From Candidatus Kuenenia stuttgartensis (GTDB taxonomy: Bacteria > Planctomycetota > Planctomycetia > Gemmatales > Gemmataceae), in the NCBI GenBank assembly GCA_945875585.1, contig CAMCLK010000007.1, forward strand, positions 48,616 to 112,615: DNA of 64,000 nucleotides, in the 5' to 3' direction. Numbering within the stretch: the first letter of the stretch is position 1; each line of letters opens with the position of its first letter. Under the pieces are notes generated by a model. It saw only the letters and a program-made list of their open reading frames with translations. It searched no databases and was not told the DNA's origin. Positions 38,694 to 47,574 of this stretch are shown here, piece after piece. The translations under genes and the position numbers were made by a program.

Positions 38694-41024
38694 ATGCGTC
38701 TGAATTGCTTGTCGCGTGGAACTGTGTTGGCACTGCTTGCCCTTTTTGCGGGTTGCAAGCAGAACACGTTCTTATCTGAATTCGACTACGAACATTACAA
38801 AAACCTGATGCCTGCATCGGTTTATGAGCTTGACTCGAGAGCCACTGCTCGGCCTGTGACGCCGCAAGTGGTGCGACCGGCTACTGTGGTTGATCCTGAC
38901 CGCAAGCCTCGCTACCTCTCGCTGGCTGAGACGCTCGCCGTCTCGCTCGAGCAGGGTAACATCGGAAGCCAAAGTTCCGGAAACGCCGGAGTAGCCTTCG
39001 ATAACCTGGTTACCTTTCAGGGGAGAGTGATTGGCGGATCGGACAATATCCGAGTGCTGCAACTCGATCCCGCGGTGGCTGGTACGAACATCGAAAATGC
39101 CATGGCCCGGTTCGACGCGGTCTGGACGACCAGCATGAACTGGCAAAATACCGACAGGCCCGTTGGTACGCCTTTGGATTCGTTCCAAGCGGCTGGTTCG
39201 GGAATCGGTGCCATCAAGCAGATGGATTCCACATTCAGCACGGGCGTACTCAAGCCACTGGCCTCTGGTGGTGTGGCGGGTATCACCTTCAAGACTGATT
39301 ATCAGTTCACGAACTTGCCTGCTCGTGTGAATCCTTCATACCGTCCGAACCTTCAATTTCAGTTCGAGCAGCCGCTGTTGCGTGATTTCGGTACAGAAAT
39401 CAACCAGTTGCGTGCCGGTGGTATCAACAGTCTGATCAGCCCCGGTATTCTGAATGCCACCACGGCCCAGGACGGTATTCTGATCACCCGGTTGCGCTAC
39501 GACCAGTCTCGTGCGGAACTCGAGCGTATCGTTGCCGTGCTTCTTCTGAATGCGGAAACCGCTTACTGGAACCTGTACGGATCTTACTGGGCGCTCTATG
39601 CCCGTGAGCAAGCCATGCGCCAGGGGTTCGAAGCTTGGCGTATCAGTAAAGCGCGCCTCGACGCTGGACGCGTTACTCTGGCGGATGTTGCCCAGACCCG
39701 TGGACAGTTCGAACTCTTCCGTGGCCAACGTCTCGCAGCCCTTGATCAGGTTCTTGAAAATGAACGACAGCTTCGCAACCTGATGGGACTGACGGCTGAA
39801 GACGGAACACGCATCATTCCGGTAGATGCCCCTACCTTGGCGCGATTCGAGCCAGACTGGGATTCAGCATACGAAGAGTCGATCAATCTGCGTCCTGAGT
39901 TGGCTTTGGCACGCAAAGAAGTTAAGGTTCGCCAGCTTGAATTGATCAACCAGCGCAACAACCTGTTGCCAGACCTGCGCTTCACCAGCACCTACGATGT
40001 CAACGCTATCGGTACCGGCCTGGACGGTCCGAACACGGACAACGCCTTGCGCAACATGGCCAGCAACCACTTCAACAACTGGTCGACTGGTCTGCGCCTG
40101 AACGTTCCTATCGGTTTCCGTGTGGCCAATGCCAACGTGCGCATTGCCAAGCTGGAACTGGCCCGTGCTTATGAAATCCTGCATGATCAGGAACTTCGCG
40201 TCGGGCGCACACTGTCGCAATCGTACCGCCGCATGTTCACCAGCTACGAACAGATCAAGGTGCAGCGCGCGCAGCGAGAAGCCTTCGGTGAACAGCTCCG
40301 CATTCGGTTCCAAGAATTCCTGGCGGGTCGTAGTGCCGGTGGCGATGCCAAGCGCGATACCATCGACATCCTGCTGGAAGCCCAGCGCTTCTGGGCTGAT
40401 GCCTTGGCGAACGAGTACGACGCCATTGTGAAGTACAACAATGCCTTGGTGAACTTTGAATATGGCAAAGGTACGCTGTTGCAGCACAACAACGTGGTGA
40501 TCGCCGAAGGGGCGCTACCCGGTGTGGCTCAGGTGCGTGCTGTTGAGCATCAACGTGAACGCAGCAAGGCTCTTGTCCTCCGCGAACAAGCCCGTGCTGT
40601 TTCTCACGATGACTTCCAACCCGAATCTGGGAACGTAGGTCTGCCTAATCTTCCCAAGAGCGAAGTACCAAGCCTTCCCGCTCTCTTTGAAAAGGCACCA
40701 GGTGTTCCATCAGCACTGCCTTCCATCGATGCGGAACGGTCTGAGCCTGCTCTTCCAGTGGCACCTACCAAGCCCAAGGCCAACAACAACCTGAGCTTGG
40801 TACCCGGAGCCACGATCATTCCAGTATCGAGTTCACGGCCTGCGGCAACCATGCTCGACCTTCCTGCTACCGGCCCATCATCAGCACCTGCCATGCCGAT
40901 CAATCGGACAACAGGACCAATAGTTCCAGTTTCGGCAACCATGCGTGATGAAGAAGCCACCAACGCATCGGTACCACCGATTCCCATTGGCAGCTTGCTG
41001 CCGAAGGTGCCCGTTCAACCCTGA
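38694..41024 (+). CDS. TolC-family outer membrane lipoprotein with proline-rich tail
   Basis: 776 residues. The ATG at 38694 gives a lipoprotein signal with Cys21 (LALLALFAGCKQ). Two long helical repeats of the outer membrane efflux protein fold are seen (RLRYDQSRAELERIVAVLLLNAETAYWNL and AYEILHDQELRVGRTLSQSYRRMFTSYEQIK). VRQLELINQRNNLLPDLRFTSTYDVN leads into a beta-strand pass. Residues from about 620 on are a Pro/Ala/Ser-rich tail not found in TolC. The usual partners (membrane fusion protein and RND or ABC pump) are not adjacent. Confidence 0.85.
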   Translation: MRLNCLSRGTVLALLALFAGCKQNTFLSEFDYEHYKNLMPASVYELDSRATARPVTPQVVRPATVVDPDRKPRYLSLAETLAVSLEQGNIGSQSSGNAGVAFDNLVTFQGRVIGGSDNIRVLQLDPAVAGTNIENAMARFDAVWTTSMNWQNTDRPVGTPLDSFQAAGSGIGAIKQMDSTFSTGVLKPLASGGVAGITFKTDYQFTNLPARVNPSYRPNLQFQFEQPLLRDFGTEINQLRAGGINSLISPGILNATTAQDGILITRLRYDQSRAELERIVAVLLLNAETAYWNLYGSYWALYAREQAMRQGFEAWRISKARLDAGRVTLADVAQTRGQFELFRGQRLAALDQVLENERQLRNLMGLTAEDGTRIIPVDAPTLARFEPDWDSAYEESINLRPELALARKEVKVRQLELINQRNNLLPDLRFTSTYDVNAIGTGLDGPNTDNALRNMASNHFNNWSTGLRLNVPIGFRVANANVRIAKLELARAYEILHDQELRVGRTLSQSYRRMFTSYEQIKVQRAQREAFGEQLRIRFQEFLAGRSAGGDAKRDTIDILLEAQRFWADALANEYDAIVKYNNALVNFEYGKGTLLQHNNVVIAEGALPGVAQVRAVEHQRERSKALVLREQARAVSHDDFQPESGNVGLPNLPKSEVPSLPALFEKAPGVPSALPSIDAERSEPALPVAPTKPKANNNLSLVPGATIIPVSSSRPAATMLDLPATGPSSAPAMPINRTTGPIVPVSATMRDEEATNASVPPIPIGSLLPKVPVQP

Positions 41025-41107
41025 GGCCGGCATAGCGGGCCGCCTTTGCTTCCGGAAATCGGACACCCGCAAGCGAACAACGGCCGCAGTCGAACCTAAG
41101 GTTGACC

Positions 41108-41138
41108 GAAGCCGCGAGGACCAGGACCTCGCGGCTTC
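41108..41138 (+). terminator. Hairpin after the TolC-like gene
   Basis: GAAGCCGCGAGG and CCTCGCGGCTTC pair perfectly (12 bp) around the loop ACCAGGA, 84 nt after the stop. Only a weak T-rich stretch (ATCTATTTC) follows, so it may be an inefficient terminator or an mRNA-end stabiliser. Confidence 0.6.
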
Positions 41139-41168
41139 ATCTATTTCACACGCAGGATCAATACGGTC

Positions 41169-41438
41169 ATGCCTAACGAAACGGTCTGGATGGTTTATAT
41201 CCTGCGTTGCAGCGACCGAACCTTGTACACAGGTGTTACCACCGACCCTGTTAGACGATTGAAGCAGCATAATGCAGGTACCGGTGCCCGTTACACACGC
41301 GCACGCTTACCAGTGACCCAAGTTTATTTGGAACAGGCAGCAGGCCGCAGTGAAGCGTTGAAACGTGAATATGCGATTAAGAAACTAACACGCATACAAA
41401 AGCTCGCATTAATAAGGAAGCAGCGAGCATGGGTGTAA
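41169..41438 (+). CDS. GIY-YIG nuclease superfamily protein (UPF0213/YhbQ-like)
   Basis: 89 residues, a bare GIY-YIG domain. The motif is degenerate as in this subgroup: VYILRCSDRTLYTGVTTD holds the two half-motifs, then the catalytic-type Arg in RRLKQHN and a Glu in ALKREYAIKKL. UPF0213 proteins are small relatives of UvrC and homing endonuclease catalytic domains with poorly known function. The ATG at 41169 has no strong ribosome site. Confidence 0.88.
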   Translation: MPNETVWMVYILRCSDRTLYTGVTTDPVRRLKQHNAGTGARYTRARLPVTQVYLEQAAGRSEALKREYAIKKLTRIQKLALIRKQRAWV

Positions 41439-41442
41439 ATTG

Positions 41443-41476
41443 AGGCGATGATTGTTCTGTTGCAATCACCGCCTCA
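41443..41476. terminator. Hairpin between convergent genes
   Basis: GAGGCG-A-TGATTG pairs with CAATCA-C-CGCCTC with one internal mismatch and an 8-nt loop (TTCTGTTG). It sits between the stops of the GIY-YIG and DUF1552 genes. T-tracts are short, so efficiency is uncertain. Confidence 0.55.
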
Positions 41477-41489
41477 TGTTTCAGATGAC

Positions 41490-42827
41490 CTAGGAGATGC
41501 CTTTCAGAGTTCCTGTGGAATCTGAAAACGATGAAACTGGCGCACCGGTAGCCTTGGCAACAGTCAGCATCAAGTTGCTTAATGGTGGTGCTTTTGCTGG
41601 ATCGTGTGCCAAGTGCTGGCCATGCTTCAAGCCAAGGTTACGACCACCTGCAACGAGCAGTGGCAGGTTGCGTGGCGAGTGTTCTCCGCCAATTCCACTA
41701 TTCATACCGGATCCGAATATAATGGCGGTTCGGTCCAGTAAGTTTCCAGTTCCTTCTCGCGTAGATTTCAGCATCCCCATGAATTTGCCAAGCCGCGAGA
41801 GATGGAATTTGTCGATCTCTGCCAGCTTCTTCAGCATGCCAGCATCTCCGCCGTGGTGCGAAAGTTCATGGTGGTTCTCGCCTCCACCGCCATATCCACC
41901 TGCTTCCCGGCTCCATTCAAATGTGACGACGCGTGTCAAATCGGTGACAAAGGCCAAATATGTAAGCTCCATCATCACATCTATCCACATGGGGCGATCA
42001 TGCCCATCCATGGGTTTACTCCCCAATTGCAGGCCAGTTTCTTGAATTTTCGGTTTTGGGATATCAACCCACGCGGCCATCCGTTCAATCTGTTTTTCAG
42101 TGGCGCGGACACTTGACAGGTATTCATCCAACTTGCGCTGATCTTGAATGCCCAAGCGGCTGTTCAAGGCTTTTGATTCTCTGGCAACGTCATCCAGTAC
42201 TGATCGCCTTTCAGCGTATCGCTGAAGCAATGCTTTGCGGTCGGCTGCTGTTTCCGGTACGAATAGGCGTTCGAATAACCTTCTGGGGGAATTCTCCGAT
42301 GGAATGGGAGTCCCTTGGATATCGAACGAAAGTGTGTGGCTGTGGCCTGCTGAACCTGTGCCACTCATATCGGAAAGTTGCAACGATCCAAATCTTGTTT
42401 TTGGTCCATGCGCGGCAGCGACAATCTGATCGACCGACATCGAGTTTGTGTAATCAAAGCCAGGTTTGGATTTAAGATTGGCTCCAGTCAGCCAAGTGTC
42501 GGCGCCACTGTGCCCGCCTTGGGATGCTGGATGTCCCAATCCGCTGATAACGGAAAAATCCTGTCGGTACTCTTTTATCGCTTCCAGCGTCGGCGAAAGG
42601 GTGTAGTTGGTTCCTGAGTCTTTGGGAATCCAATCAATGATATTGACGCCATTGGGTATGTAGCAGCAGATCAATCTGGGAGCGGGAGCTACCAAGGATT
42701 TGTCCCAATGTTTGAAGGTGGATGGCGCGCCATTCAAGTGAGGCTGCATGGCATCTAACAGTGGCAGGGCAAGCGCGACACCTGCTCCTCGAAGGATGGC
42801 GCGCCTTGAAATCATACGGCTTTTCAT
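41490..42827 (-). CDS. DUF1552 family Tat-exported protein
   Basis: 445 residues. A twin-arginine signal (SRRAILRGAGVALALPLLDA) leads to DUF1552 landmarks: LICCYIPNGVNIIDWIPK, FSVISGLGHPASQGGHSGADTWLTG, SVDQIVAAAHGPKTRFGSLQL and TRVVTFEWSREAGG. A later segment, GNLLDRTAIIFGSGMNSG, resembles the DUF1501/sulfatase-like fold. Function is unknown. The start is 15 nt after the stop of the DUF1592-type haem protein, which is the standard planctomycete pairing, so the two very likely form an operon and act together at the cell surface. Confidence 0.92.
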   Translation of the reverse strand: MKSRMISRRAILRGAGVALALPLLDAMQPHLNGAPSTFKHWDKSLVAPAPRLICCYIPNGVNIIDWIPKDSGTNYTLSPTLEAIKEYRQDFSVISGLGHPASQGGHSGADTWLTGANLKSKPGFDYTNSMSVDQIVAAAHGPKTRFGSLQLSDMSGTGSAGHSHTLSFDIQGTPIPSENSPRRLFERLFVPETAADRKALLQRYAERRSVLDDVARESKALNSRLGIQDQRKLDEYLSSVRATEKQIERMAAWVDIPKPKIQETGLQLGSKPMDGHDRPMWIDVMMELTYLAFVTDLTRVVTFEWSREAGGYGGGGENHHELSHHGGDAGMLKKLAEIDKFHLSRLGKFMGMLKSTREGTGNLLDRTAIIFGSGMNSGIGGEHSPRNLPLLVAGGRNLGLKHGQHLAHDPAKAPPLSNLMLTVAKATGAPVSSFSDSTGTLKGIS

Positions 42828-42842
42828 CAGAGGTTCCCTCGG

Positions 42843-45434
42843 TTATCGGTTCGCGAATTCATTAGACATGGTGATAAATTCCACCAGCGATCTGAGCGTG
42901 TACCCGTTTTGCTTCATGTGGTTTACCGCAGCAATGATCAGTGGTTGGTCAGCCAAACCCATTTCCCTACCCATGGCATAGGTGATTAGCTTTCCTGTCA
43001 GACATCGCAAAAACAGTTCTTCTTGCGCAAGTAATGCGTTTTGGAGCCCAGCTACGCCGACAATTTTCGTGCCATCGATCATTTCTGCACTGGCATCGAT
43101 AAGCGGATCGTTTCGTTCGATGCGGCCTTTGTAACCAAATCCTTCACGGTCTCGCCATTCTCCGGCAGCGTTGAAGTTTTCCAAGGCAAAACCTAAAGGG
43201 TCGATTTTGTTGTGGCAACGGGCGCATTGTTCAAGTGACCGGTGTATTTCAAGTCGCTTCCGAACGGTTGCCTTGTCGATTCCGGGAACTTTTGGCGCGA
43301 TATCTCCAACATTAGCAACGGGTAGACCCGGGTCCATGTCGAGCAGATTTTTCAGAACCCATGTGCCTCTTTTTACCGGGGATGTGCGTGTTCCGTTAGA
43401 GGTTGTGGTTAGGATCGATGCCTGGGTAATAATTCCGCCCCGATTGATTCCGGCAGGGACCTTTACTTTGCGGAAATGATCGCCTCGAACCTTGTCAGAT
43501 TCTTTCTCATGAACAGCATTGATGCCGTAAAAACGAGCTAGTCGCTCATTGATTGTAACAAAATCAGATTTGATGAGTGAGCGAACGTCGATGTCTTGCT
43601 GCAGGATTTCGCGGAAAAACGATTCGCTTTCAGTGACGATCGAAGTTTCAAGATGCCTGTCGTACTGCGGGTAAAGATCTGATGCCGGGGGATTGTTGCC
43701 GACATCACGCAGTCCCAACCACTGGCCGGTAAAATTGCGAACGAGTGCTTCGCTTTTTGGATTGGCAAGCATCCTGCGGGCTTGACGAGATCGTTCAGAA
43801 GGGTTGGTAAGGGCTCCAGAATCGGCTGACGCCAATAGTTCTGCGTCCGGCATGCTGGACCAGATGAAGTACGATAATCTGCTTGCTATTTCATGAGGTG
43901 TCAGGGTGTTGGAATTGGCATGTTTTTGTTCTGCTAGATACAGAAAATTTGGGGATATCAGGACGGCCGCCAGCGGACGTTTGATGGCTTCCACCAAGTT
44001 AGCGCCTTCTTGTCGTGCTGAGTCAAAGTGACGGATTTTACCAGCAACTTCTTCCGCCGTAACGGGGCGGCGGTACGCTCGCCGCATAAAGCTGTTGAGC
44101 ACTTCTGTCGCGTAAAGTCGTTCGTCTTTTGCGCGCTGTGGAGATTCAATAAAGATATTAGTGTGCGACGCTGGCGGCCAAGCGTCGTGCAGCGGGCCTT
44201 CAATTTCAAACCATTCCACCAGCATTTCAGGTCGGGCAAATTCATCGTTCCCCTGCATCCAGAAGTTTTCAAGCACCTTGGGGATTGAATAGGCGTATTC
44301 GAAATGCACGCCGGCAGATTCTGTCGTGAAACGCGCGCGGAACTCATGTATTTGTGGTTTTTCGATCGAACCGGTGGCGTCGAATTCCTTCAGTGTCCGA
44401 GGTTGTGGTCCCAATTGTTGCGTCAGCCTGATGCGCGCCGGGCCGTAATCGTACATTGGATCGTTTTTGAAATGTTCTAGGTCCCGTTCAAATTGGGCTT
44501 GGTTTTGTTCCGCACGAGTTGGTTGCTTTGCTGTCTGGTCATCACGGCGTTTCCCGAGGATTTTTTCTGCCGACCGAATCACAGCAGAACGGTCGGGTTT
44601 TGTGCCTGCCGCTGAAACACGAATAACGTAAGTGCTAGCTACCGGCACACGGAAATCCCGCGCGCCGATGGTGCGGTCCCACGATTCCCTGTGAACCGCC
44701 ACGAATTTTCCTTCTTGCCTGTTGTTTCCACCGTTCACCAGTGGATTGTTCTTGGCATCGAGACGCTGGCGTGTTCGGTCGGCTGGTCCCACCTTGGGCG
44801 TAAACCGCCATTTAACAGGTTCAGGTCGGTCGCCTTCTACCAAGGCCCTATCGAGTATTTGTCTGGCAGCACTCAAATAGAGTTCCACTTGCAGTGGAGA
44901 CATGGTCAGTGCCGAACCATTGTTGTCGAATCCACCGGCAAGCGGGTCTTGAGGGAAGCCGGATGCGTCGAAATCAACTCCAACAAGATCGCGTATAGTG
45001 TTTTGGTATTCTTCGCGATTCAATCTTCGCAATACCACCGTGTTGGACCGTCGCGCTTTTTCCGCTTTCACTGCTTGCGTTGTTATCCAGTCAAGCACTG
45101 CCGTCGTTTCTTGTGCGCTTGGCTGTTTGGATTTTTTGGGAGGCATTTCGTTTCGTGTCAGTACACGTGCCACTTCGCGCCAATGGCCCGAGGCAGTTAT
45201 GTCGGCGAAGTTGTTGGGTAGTTGGCTGGCATCGATCTTAAAGTCGCCTTTGGCCTTGGGCCCTTCGTGACAATCAGCACAGTATGCCTTGAAGAACGGG
45301 GCAACCGTGGTTGAGTACCCAACCGAATCGATTTGTGGATGTACGGGTGTAGGCGGGGTGGCAGCGTGAAGGCTTGGCAGCGCCCACACCAACGGTAGGC
45401 ACCGAAACAACACTTGTTGAACCCAACGGAACAT
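42843..45434 (-). CDS. DUF1592/DUF1588/DUF1585 family c-type haem protein
   Basis: 863 residues. A signal peptide (CLPLVWALPSLHA) precedes a planctomycete cytochrome-c-type domain with CADCH at 52-56, giving one haem site. The order then follows the family pattern: DUF1587 (VVLRRLNREEYQNTIRDLVGVD), a beta-rich carbohydrate-binding-like middle (IHEFRARFTTESAGVHFEY), DUF1592/1595 (SRLSYFIWSSMPDAELL), DUF1588 (RGGIITQASILTTTSNGTRTSPVKRG) and DUF1585. A second CARCH (CARCHNKIDPLGFALENF) could bind another haem. A role in redox-coupled surface degradation is proposed for such proteins but not shown. Confidence 0.92.
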   Translation of the reverse strand: MFRWVQQVLFRCLPLVWALPSLHAATPPTPVHPQIDSVGYSTTVAPFFKAYCADCHEGPKAKGDFKIDASQLPNNFADITASGHWREVARVLTRNEMPPKKSKQPSAQETTAVLDWITTQAVKAEKARRSNTVVLRRLNREEYQNTIRDLVGVDFDASGFPQDPLAGGFDNNGSALTMSPLQVELYLSAARQILDRALVEGDRPEPVKWRFTPKVGPADRTRQRLDAKNNPLVNGGNNRQEGKFVAVHRESWDRTIGARDFRVPVASTYVIRVSAAGTKPDRSAVIRSAEKILGKRRDDQTAKQPTRAEQNQAQFERDLEHFKNDPMYDYGPARIRLTQQLGPQPRTLKEFDATGSIEKPQIHEFRARFTTESAGVHFEYAYSIPKVLENFWMQGNDEFARPEMLVEWFEIEGPLHDAWPPASHTNIFIESPQRAKDERLYATEVLNSFMRRAYRRPVTAEEVAGKIRHFDSARQEGANLVEAIKRPLAAVLISPNFLYLAEQKHANSNTLTPHEIASRLSYFIWSSMPDAELLASADSGALTNPSERSRQARRMLANPKSEALVRNFTGQWLGLRDVGNNPPASDLYPQYDRHLETSIVTESESFFREILQQDIDVRSLIKSDFVTINERLARFYGINAVHEKESDKVRGDHFRKVKVPAGINRGGIITQASILTTTSNGTRTSPVKRGTWVLKNLLDMDPGLPVANVGDIAPKVPGIDKATVRKRLEIHRSLEQCARCHNKIDPLGFALENFNAAGEWRDREGFGYKGRIERNDPLIDASAEMIDGTKIVGVAGLQNALLAQEELFLRCLTGKLITYAMGREMGLADQPLIIAAVNHMKQNGYTLRSLVEFITMSNEFANR

Positions 45435-45746
45435 ACCGATACCCCATCGAACTGCTTCTCTGCAATGAATTTACCATAGGGCGGTTTGGGGATCAAACCG
45501 TCGTGAGGGCCTTAGTGCCCCTATCTGGATTATTGCGCCTGCATTTCTTGCACCCTGCACCTGAACAATGCTGGTTTGGCAATGTAGATAAAGTACTGCG
45601 TGTTATGAAGAATTCGAGGATAGTAAATTAGTTCAATTCTGTTGCAGCCACACCGCCTAAATCGTGCACAATATTATTTTTTTGTGAATGAAAGGTTCTT
45701 TCGCGCGAATAAATCGTGTGAGGCATTCAGCATTTGGAGGTTCGCC
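45435..45746. other. Divergent intergenic region
   Basis: 312 bp between the divergent starts of the DUF1592-type gene and the small gene at 45747. The right half is AT-rich (GTGCACAATATTATTTTTTTG near 45662) and is the likely promoter zone for the rightward genes. I see no confident -35/-10 pair, no hairpin and no short gene. Confidence 0.5.
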
Positions 45747-46106
45747 ATGCAAACGGTCAATTTGCCGCTGGAAGGGCACATGTTTTATTGCCCCGTTACG
45801 GGTGTGGCTATTTATGGTGGGCCCAATGGTATTCAGGCATCACCTGCAATGCTGGTGATGTTCAGCCAGGAAAGCGGTGAATTTGATTTCATCTCGTCGC
45901 GTATCGAAGCAATTGATGCCGAGGTCAATACACCAGAGTTGATGGAAAATGAGCCACACGAAAGGTTCGAGCGAATCCGCGCGCGCCTCGAAAACGAATC
46001 GAATTTAGTTCATTTTGTTGTTCATTTGGATGGAATGGCTACCGGTCCTGTTCAGGCCGCCGCCGATGTGGTGATCGATTTGAATTATCAGCCAATGGAA
46101 TCTTGA
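45747..46106 (+). CDS. Hypothetical protein, first of two tandem paralogues
   Basis: 119 residues from the ATG at 45747 with GGAGG upstream. It aligns by eye with the next gene over its first 55 residues: a basic or polar strand, then HMFYCPVTGVAIYG against ALFCPATGIQILG, and QESGEFDFI against TEVDEFEFV. The C-terminal halves are less alike but both end in an acidic sheet. The pattern FCPxTG near residue 12 is the strongest shared mark. No known domain, signal or membrane segment is recognised. The next gene starts 27 nt downstream. Confidence 0.7.
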   Translation: MQTVNLPLEGHMFYCPVTGVAIYGGPNGIQASPAMLVMFSQESGEFDFISSRIEAIDAEVNTPELMENEPHERFERIRARLENESNLVHFVVHLDGMATGPVQAAADVVIDLNYQPMES

Positions 46107-46133
46107 TTCATTGGGAATGAAAGGACTAAAGCC

Positions 46134-46475
46134 ATGAAAAGAATCGTTCTCGAAATGGGGCGCGGTGCCTTGTTCTGCCCCGCAACAGGCATTCAGATCT
46201 TGGGGGACTTCGGTTGCAAGCCGTCACCCAAAACGGCGTTCATTTACTGCACCGAAGTCGATGAATTTGAATTCGTGAAGCCGGAATTCCTGCCGCTGCT
46301 TGCCGAGGCAAGGGCGACTTCCAGCAAATGGTTTAAGCCCTTCCTGCAATTATTGGATGGCCCCGAGCATTCAAGGCTTATCGTTTTCACGATCAAATCG
46401 GGTCAGGCTCCTGGTAATGGCTTCACAGTTCATGTGGGTATCGACATGAACGACACGGGTGAAACCTCCCGATAG
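46134..46475 (+). CDS. Hypothetical protein, second of two tandem paralogues
   Basis: 113 residues. It shares with the preceding gene the core FCPATGIQILG followed by a strand ending TEVDEFEFV, then a helical segment (PLLAEARATSSKWFKPFLQLL) and the strand RLIVFTIKSGQ. An AAGGACTAAAGCC ribosome site precedes the ATG at 46134. The pair is probably a gene duplication; since the copies differ at most positions, it is old. Function unknown, cytoplasmic by lack of signal. Confidence 0.7.
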   Translation: MKRIVLEMGRGALFCPATGIQILGDFGCKPSPKTAFIYCTEVDEFEFVKPEFLPLLAEARATSSKWFKPFLQLLDGPEHSRLIVFTIKSGQAPGNGFTVHVGIDMNDTGETSR

Positions 46476-46587
46476 GTGGCATGCGTCGAATCCCCCTGTC
46501 TAGCACCATTCTTCCGGTCAATCTGAAAGACGCGTCTGCCGATATATCCGGAAAGGTCTGCCCCGATTGCCTTTTGGGCGGACCTGA

Positions 46588-47478
46588 ATGGATGAAACAA
46601 GAATGGGGCGCGGGATCATCCCAATGTGGTTTTTGGCGCTGGTGGTTATGGCCACCGGTTGCACTGCCACGCGTTTGCAGCACCGCACTGCTCACCTTGG
46701 AGCTACGCTTCCTGAATTGCAATACCAGCAAGTGCTCGATAATCTTGCCCAGTTTGCCAATAATCCGGGTGCCATGCCGTGGCACGTGAACATTCGGGAA
46801 GGCACCACCCAGGTGACCGATTCCTTGAGCGGTGGTGGAGCCGTGGACCTAGGCCCGCCAACCAACTGGTTGCCGCAGCTTTTCGGTTCCCGCACGGCAG
46901 TGGCCCAGTGGGGCATGTCGCCAGTCATTGATCCCATTGAGTTAAAGCTGCTGCGGGTCGCCTACCGACGGGCCGTTGGAATGGATGAAATGCCCGACGA
47001 CGACACCATGCAGGATCTGGGTCATGAGCTGAAAGCTCAAGTGGCCAGCAACCCGGATCTCAGCAACGAATCGACGTTGTTTTACGAATATCATGCAAAA
47101 ACAAGTGCTAATTATCCGACATTTGAATCGAGCGTGGTAACCACAAATAGTGAATCGGTGGTGGCGCCTCCCGAGGTCCTTCGCCGTGATCGATCTCCAT
47201 TGGCGCGCGATGTGGCGCGGCAGGTCAAAATCATCGAGCGTGAATTGGGTCAGGTCGGGCCGGGTTGGTATGGCGTGGGCCGAAAGTGCGATGTTCCGCG
47301 CACGGCAGCTTTTGTAGGCAGGCATGGCAAAACATGGGTTTGGGTCGATTCACGCCGGCAGGATGACCTGACCCGTTTTACCCTGACAGTTTTGAAGCTT
47401 TCGACACTGATCAAGGAGCAGCAGACACTTGTCAGCCCAGGTCAGGTGAAATTCTCGCCCGGCGACCGTGGCGGTTGA
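46588..47478 (+). CDS. Hypothetical lipoprotein
   Basis: 296 residues. The N-terminus WFLALVVMATGCTATR is a lipoprotein signal with Cys25 if the ATG at 46588 is used; ATGs at 46603 and 46624 would shorten it to a more usual length. The mature protein is soluble and mixed, with LPELQYQQVLDNLAQFANNPG and WYGVGRKCDVPRTAAFVGRHGKTWVWV. I do not recognise a family, though the layout resembles other planctomycete lipoproteins of unknown role. It follows the tandem paralogues on the same strand after 112 nt. Confidence 0.7.
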   Translation: MDETRMGRGIIPMWFLALVVMATGCTATRLQHRTAHLGATLPELQYQQVLDNLAQFANNPGAMPWHVNIREGTTQVTDSLSGGGAVDLGPPTNWLPQLFGSRTAVAQWGMSPVIDPIELKLLRVAYRRAVGMDEMPDDDTMQDLGHELKAQVASNPDLSNESTLFYEYHAKTSANYPTFESSVVTTNSESVVAPPEVLRRDRSPLARDVARQVKIIERELGQVGPGWYGVGRKCDVPRTAAFVGRHGKTWVWVDSRRQDDLTRFTLTVLKLSTLIKEQQTLVSPGQVKFSPGDRGG

Positions 47479-47574
47479 TGGCTGGCTGACTGGTAGTGAA
47501 TCCTTGCATTTGCCGGTGTATGCCGGCAAACTGATTCGAGCGTGAGTTTGGTGAGGCTTTCTGGGGATTATTCC

